Of a stretch of 64,000 nt of DNA, positions 58,415 to 64,000 are shown piece by piece (within the stretch, counting starts at the first letter, position 1; every line of letters begins with the position of its first letter). The position numbers and the translations under genes are program-made. The stretch is from Asterella californica (lineage: Eukaryota; Streptophyta; Marchantiopsida; Marchantiales; Aytoniaceae). A model generated the notes under the pieces. That model had not been told where the DNA came from, did not search any database, and saw only the letters and a program-made list of their open reading frames with translations. The stretch spans positions 7,589,501 through 7,653,500 of the forward strand of contig JAYKYS010000001.1 of NCBI GenBank assembly GCA_036924285.1, written 5' to 3'.

Positions 58415-58668
58415 ACGGAGTGTTTCTCTGGCTCCAGCAACTCAAAGCCCGGTGGACAGTGGGGGTGAAGTTTCCTCCTGAGGTGAAGGTTGTTACTGGA
58501 TGAGGTAAACACAGCGATGTGGAAGGAAAGTCTGTCGTGAAGGAAAACGTTGTCGAGTTTCTAGAAAGAATGAAGTCTCCATTCAGAGTTGACAGTCAGA
58601 ATCGAGGGGTCATGACTGCTCGTGGGAGTTCGTTACAGACTTGGATGAATGCTATGTTTCAATCTTGA
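58415..58668 (+). pseudogene. C-terminal Smr domain of a host protein (possibly PPR-SMR), cut by element II
   Basis: Smr (MutS2-type) domains are nucleic-acid-binding or nicking modules; in plants they often end organellar PPR proteins. From 58420 the + frame reads VFLWLQQLKARWTVGVKFPP, then EVKVVTG, TGA (58501-58503), GKHSDVEGKSVVKENVVEFL, MKSPFRVDSQNRGVM, ARGSSLQTWMNAMFQS and TGA 58666-58668. The T-G-W-G-x-H-S motif is the Smr hallmark; the TGA stands exactly at its Trp. The frame continues across the insertion site into 44243-44250 (codons for Gly-Asn-Gly), so element II split the coding sequence. Upstream PPR repeats were not found in the window. Confidence 0.75.
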
Positions 58669-59310
58669 CTCTGATGCTCTAAGGCAGTTGTTGCCCAAAC
58701 TCAACACTAGCGGAGGGTAGGATGACCACTGCATGAAATTTTCCAGCCCACTCAATCTCCCGGCTGACTGTCAAAGTCTTCTCTTGAAGCTGACGACCTC
58801 CATGGATCCCTCTACAGCCTTTTTATCACGTAAGCTGCTGAAATAACACTAGTCTCCGTCAACACTGGAGAAAGGCGGCATGTGTATATAACCTCTTTCA
58901 GCAAGAGATGTACAGGATCGGAGTGTACATACTTCATTCAAGATTCATGTCAGACCGAAGTCAAGGTAGGGTAGGGTAGTGACATTGACAGCAACTTCTG
59001 TCAGATTCTTTCTCCTAAGATTGGTTGAAATTTACCCTCTTTGGAAGTCACAGTCGATTCCCATGTGAGTGATGACACTCATCACGGGTTCACAACAACA
59101 CCTCAACTTTCTATTATCATCTGACCGATCTATCTTGGCATGGAACAGGTGGTTAGCAGCTCTTAGCTACACTTTCTCTCACTTGCCCAAGCGTTTGTAT
59201 TTCGTCCTACTGTGAAACTGTGAAACTGTGAAACTACAAACTCTCAATATTACAGTCACTACAGTAACCCTGTCAAAACCGCAACACGAGCCAATAAGCG
59301 GTGAGCACGA
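58669..59310. other. Probable 3' flank of the Smr gene, between elements II and III
   Basis: No coding region recognised. 59210-59235 repeats 'tgtgaaac' three times. Element III begins at 59311. Confidence 0.45.
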
Positions 59311-61323
59311 TATCGTGTCGGATATTGCGTGAAAGATGTCCAGGAAAACGTGAGGTTCTTGACTGTGGAGATGTTGTGTGTTGAAACAAAGACAAGACAG
59401 AGAAAAACAACCACGAAAATGAACGCTGCGATATATGTACACTTCAAATGTATGTACACTGTCGGTTAAGAGCACAGAACTGAAAAACAGACCAGAGCGG
59501 TCTGTAACCTGCTTCAAAGTCTTTAAAAACAATCCCTGATTCTTAATCCGGATCCAAAAACGCCGAAGCGTAGTTCAAAGCAAGAGAAACTTCTCTTTGC
59601 TAACAAGCAGAGCCACATCAGTATCACACGATCCAAACCCAAGTTCAAACCACATCCATGTACAAGTTCTTAGCTAAAGCTAGCTACCACAAGCTGTATA
59701 TAGCCAACTAGAACTCTAACGAACTCAAAAGAGCAAAACCCGTAGCGAAGAAACGGAAAAAGACCTATATGTGAACTTCCTCCTTTCGTCGAACGGACTT
59801 CAGATGTCGATAAGGTCTCCTCCGCTGACTCCGTTAACTTAAGAAACCTTCAGATCCGACTTCCAACAGTCGAGATATCACCGATTTTTTATCGCAGGTG
59901 ATCGAACTTTCAAAAACTCCTCCCTACGGCTTAAAACCGCATACACCGCACAAACGGATCGTCTAAACTGATATCCGTCTTCTCTGGCAGATAGATCTAG
60001 CTATCTTGAACCCAACAAGACTCCAAACAAGCCGTTTGGAGTTCCCTTTGCAAAACCACGCAAGAAATTTGGTCGCAGGTTACAAAAAACTGACTTAAAT
60101 CAACTCCCTGCGGCTCAAACTTGCTCACCACACCCAAACCAACAATCCAACTCGCATACAGTCTTCTCCTATGCGTACATGAAGACTCCTTGATCGCGTA
60201 GGCACCAAGAACGAAGAGCTTGGCTCACCGATCGCGAAGAACAATCCAATCTCAGATCGCAGACGAACAAAAATTTGATGTAAGCGCTTCCCTGCAAGCC
60301 AATTCCACTCAAAACTCCCAAACCGCCCGATGAAACTTCGTATTGTCTTCAATTTCCTGAAGAACTCATTGTTCTGATCCCGATGGATCCAAGGACAACA
60401 AGTTTGGACTCCAGAACAACCCGAACGGTCCAACTCTCTTTTACAGATAACTGAAAATCTCAAATCTGTTTCCTGCGTCTCAATTTTTCTCAGAACACAA
60501 CCCTCGATCCGTCTCTTCTCAAACCGTCTTTACCTGTGCGTAGCCTGCACAGATCTGAACTCGATGACACCTTGGACGCATGTATTGGACTTCTCAATTC
60601 TCCAAAACGTTCACCGATAGGTCGTAAGAACAAGCAAGCCCCTTAAGCAGCCCCCTTGCGTCAATCTCTGTACGTACAAAGTTCTCTCAATAATAATGAA
60701 GCAGGCCCCTTGCGTTTTTTATATAGCGTCTGAAGTCTCAAATACCCTGTCAACAAGTAAACTAGGGTCTAGCTTGATTTTACCTTCTTTCGAGTCGCAT
60801 AACTTCTTCACTAGATGTCCAAACGAAGTAAACAAGATGCCCATGAAAAGCTGACAACGAGCTCTACCCATCCATGTGATGAAAGTGAAGATCCGAAGTT
60901 GCGCCAAAAACTCGTAAGCTGGGGCCTAGCTTGTTTTCTCCATCTTTCGAATCTTGTAACTTTTCTACTAGGCGTTCAAACGAAGTAGATGAAGAGCCTA
61001 TGGAAAGCTGACAGGGATCTCTATCCACTGATGCAATAAAAGCGAAGATCCGAAGTTGTGCCAAAAATCAGTAAGCTGGAGCCTAGCTTGTTTTCTCCAT
61101 CTTTCGAGTTTTGTAACTTTTCCACTAGGCGTCCAAATGAAGTAGATGAAGTGCCTATGGAAAGCTGACAAGGAGCTCTACCCATCTATGCGATGAAAAT
61201 GGAGACCCGAAATGATGCCAAAAGTCCATAAGCTAGGGCCTAGCTTGTCTTTCTCATGAGTGTCTTTGGAGCGACAAACATCAAAGTCTGAATTTCAGAT
61301 AGGAGCCGGTCCACGACATGACA
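59311..61323 (-). repeat. 3' LTR of element III
   Basis: 2013 bp; starts TATCGTGTCGG (TG changed to TA), ends CGACATGACA. Tandem ~157-bp units at roughly 60700-61260. Confidence 0.9.
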
Positions 61324-61398
61324 TCCACCCCCTCTGAACCTGTGCATCCTCCGGTATGCACCAGAGATACCAACCAAGGAGTGGACTGGCTTATCGTC

Positions 61399-62607
61399 CT
61401 ACTTCCCATCGTAGTCAACCTCACCTTCAAGGTCTTCTGCATAATCCTCGTCTTCAAACTGAAACTCCGCCAAGATATCTGTTAGATCGACCTCCTCATC
61501 TCTCTTTTTGAAAATCTTGACACGTTTACCTGCCACTGGTACCTTCAAGCTCGTTCCATCCAACTCTTGCAAGACGTAAGTTGCGTTGTCATGAACCTTC
61601 TTCACCACATACGGACCAAACCATCTTCTGGAAAACTTCCGGAGTGCACTATGCTGGTTGTCTAGACTGTTGTCATAGACTAACACCCAATCACCTTCCT
61701 TGATTTCTCTAGGTCTCAAACGATGTCGCTGATCAGATCTAACCTTGTTCTTCAACCGTGCTTCTCGCAACCTATCCAAAGCAGTTTGGATATCGTCTGG
61801 TCTTCTCTCTAACTGTCTAATTCGAATAGCAAGAAGCTCTTCTCTAGTCAAATTATCCTCCCAAGGTAACACACTCCATGTCAGAACGTGTTCTTCAATC
61901 GGCATGATAGGTTTTTGACTTGTGATGAGTTCCACCGGCATGTAACTTATCACTGAGCTGTGCGTCGTTCGATCTGTCCATAACGCAAATGGTAAGAGTC
62001 GAGGTCACTCGCGCACCCTTCCGTTGTAGGCCTTCACCAAAGCCTTCACAATGGACGGATGACCGACTTCAAAATTGGCATTCCCTTCAGGGTTGTAAGT
62101 AGTTGTCAGTGACAACCTCACCCCACACCTTGCAAAGAATTCACGAGCCTCATGTGCATCTAACTCTCCTCGATCTACAGTGATCTTTCCCACACATCCA
62201 TATCGACAAACAACCTCTTCCAAGAGAAATCTACATACCCCTTCAGTTGTCTTCGTCCGAAGCGCCCTACCCTCGACCTGATTTGAAAGATCTTCTCTAG
62301 CAAGTACCAAGTATCTCATTTGTCACAATCCAACCGGCATAATCACCAAGTCTACCACCCACTTGAAGTGGATTGCCAACGGATAAGTCGGGTGTAATCC
62401 GTCACGATGTCGGATGTTCGAATACATCTGACATGTCAAACAAGACTCCACAAAAGATACAACATCCCTGTACATGTTTTTCCACCAATACCGCTCTTTC
62501 ATCTTGGTAAAAGTGGCCCAAATCCCTCGATGTCCAGCCCAAAGACTCTCATGGAACGCCTTGAGCAACTTCTGTCGATCTTCCTTGTTGCAAATCACTC
62601 GTAGCAA
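61399..62607 (-). pseudogene. Element III integrase
   Basis: 62607-62323 holds the zinc-binding N-terminal domain (AFHESLWAGHRGIWATFTKM, CLTCQMYS). The core is at 62319-62005 with VDRGELDA (second Asp) and YNPEGNANFEVGH (Glu region, variant), ending in a stop after GRVRE. The C-terminus 61953-61399 is one open frame of 184 codons with LREARLKNKVRSDQRHRLRP, a GPY module (RRWFGPYVVKKVHDNATYVL) and an acidic end EGEVDYDGK. Confidence 0.88.
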
Positions 62608-62634
62608 TACCTCACCTTTCTGCTTCGGTCGCTT

Positions 62635-63660
62635 CTAAAGAAACCCATCCTGCAACATGAAGTTGTAAGCCTTCCTTCGAACGCTTCGAAATCTCTCATC
62701 CGTCCAACCTGTCTGCTTAACCATCGTACTAAGATACCTCCCGATATCAAGCAAATCATCATCATACAACCCTTCAACAAACAACTCATCTTCCCTTCCT
62801 GTCTGTGCGATCGAATAGAACTCTGTACCCACGTCGTCAATGTCTTTTACCATCTCATCCTCCCATCATATCGAGCCCGAGATAACATATCCGCCATCAG
62901 ATTATCCTTCCCTGCGATATGTCTAAACTCCGGGTTCAACAACTTGATATATGCGATCAATCGTAACATCGCAATATTAGGAGTTGAACAATTCATGATC
63001 ATCCCTAACAACGGCAAGCAATCAGTTTCAACCACCACTACTGCTCCAATCAAATACTCTTTCTCAGTTTTCATAGCTGAAACAATATCCCACAGTTCTC
63101 TCTTCACTTACGGGTAAGCACGTTGTCGAGCACTTAACACCTTCGCTCCGAACCTAACCGCAAACTTGTCTTCATCCTCATCATCCTGTCCGACTGCCCA
63201 TCCAATTGCAACCGGACTTGTATCCACAGTAAGAACCACAGGCCTAGCACCCTTGTAATCAATCCTTCCCAGAACTAGAGGAGATGATAGTAAAGACTTC
63301 AGCTTCCTTAATGCATCAGTATGCTCTTCCTCCCATCTGAACTTATGACCCTTATGCAACAATCCATACAACTGATCCGCCACATGCGCATAATGAGGAA
63401 TCCAAATGTGATAGAATACACAAACACCCAAAAATCTTCTTACTTCTGTCAGCGAGTTGCAAATCTCCTTCATCCTTCCAATCGCATCCATCTTGTTCGG
63501 ATCTGGCTTCCGACCAAACGATCCACACAAATGACCAACGATCAAAACCTCTCTAACCCCAAATGTAGACTTCGCACCTGACAGCGTAAGATGAACTTCC
63601 TCAAGTCGAGATAAGATCTTCTCACAGTCTCCGATGTGATCAGTGACGTATCACCAACAC
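62635..63660 (-). pseudogene. Element III RT C-terminus and RNase H
   Basis: 63545-63108: MIVGHLCGSFGRKPDPNKMD, then LTEVRRFLGVCVFYHIWIPH (RT connection) and VVLTVDTSPVAIGWAVGQDD (RNase H start with catalytic Asp), GAKVLSARQRAYP, then a stop. 63107-62847: KRELWDIVSAMKTEKEYLIG, VVVETDCLPLLGMIM and FRHIAGKDNLMADMLSRARY complete RNase H. 62853-62595 is a linker to integrase. Confidence 0.88.
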
Positions 63661-64000
63661 CCCCTCTGATCTAATGCTCCATCCTTCTCATCTTCCACAC
63701 GTCCTTTGATGGAAATGTCATCCAGGAACGGCATCGTCTTTTCAGGGATGAAGTCTCTTAGAACTCGATTCATCCCGTTATCATGTGTGCTACCGAGTTG
63801 GTAGCTCCCTGTGGTAAGATACACATCCTAACCAACCCCAAAGGTGTTCTCATTGTCGTGAAGCTTCTGCTCTCCTCCGCTAGTTGAAACTGATCATACC
63901 TTGAGTAAAGATCTCTCATTGAGTAAATTGCTCTTCCTGCAAACGCTTCAGCAAACTCATCCACAATTGGTCCCACCTCAGCATTTTTGATTGTTACTGC
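63661..64000 (-). pseudogene. Element III reverse transcriptase catalytic region
   Basis: 63976-63770: YSMRDLYSRYDQFQLAEESR, FTTMRTPLGLVRMCILPQGA and TNSVAHMITG. After a frame change, MNRVLRDFIPEKTMPFLDDI with catalytic LDD at about 63714-63728. The upstream RT fingers continue past the window end. Confidence 0.88.

Larger units (their letters stand above)
59311..64000 (-). mobile_element. Family R element III: pol-bearing gypsy element, runs off the window
   Basis: 3' LTR 59311-61323 (2013 bp) of the same family as elements I and II. Then the shared purine-rich border (tccaccccct on the + strand) and pol on the - strand up to and beyond 64000. The 5' LTR and gag lie outside. Several frameshifts make it non-coding as a whole. 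This is the only family R copy here with RT, RNase H and integrase. Confidence 0.9.

Overview
This is nuclear DNA from a land plant. The two recognisable host enzymes, a serine carboxypeptidase-like (SCPL) protein and an NADPH aldose-6-phosphate reductase (AKR2A type), are plant families and have short GT-AG introns. The rest is mostly LTR retrotransposons and relics. The style of the retroelement gag and pol proteins makes me suspect a non-seed plant such as a bryophyte, but that is a guess. I found no bacterial-type operon, CRISPR array, rRNA or intact tRNA gene.

Layout. 1-1240: decayed Ty1/copia integrase-RT fragment. 1978-8954: 3' part of an SCPL gene on the + strand, with a 5.3-kb copia element (2756-8011, LTRs 290 and 266 bp, TSD AGTTC) inside one intron and a 1-nt frameshift in the following exon. 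8955-12190: no recognised gene, one unexplained 144-codon open frame. 12191-16600: decayed 5'-truncated Ty3/gypsy element on the - strand with a local inversion. 17740-21230: decayed Helitron RepHel gene on the - strand. 21390-22230: old tandem duplication. 24371-24469: nested hairpins. 28571-26225: intact six-exon AKR gene on the - strand, with an 80-bp tandem duplication over one 3' splice site.

31897-64000 is dominated by one retroelement family on the - strand, called family R here. It has ~2-kb LTRs ending in a 10-bp inverted repeat (TGTCGTGTCG...CGACACGACA) and a U3 built from ~157-bp tandem repeats. Element I (31897-38122) and element II (44251-58414) carry gag but no pol. Element III (59311 to beyond 64000) has the same LTR plus RT, RNase H and integrase. 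Elements I and II therefore look like gag-only derivatives that would depend on a pol-bearing relative. Element II sits in the coding end of a gene for an Smr-domain protein (possibly PPR-SMR). Its 3' LTR was later hit by a younger gypsy element (44855-52487, two 800-bp LTRs differing at about 7 sites). This gives a three-level nest: host gene, then element II, then gypsy.

A common thread is that in-frame stops in these decayed genes fall mostly at tryptophan codons (TGG to TGA or TAG), as expected from deamination of methylated cytosine. The clearest intact gene is the AKR. All boundaries were read by eye, without alignments or searches.
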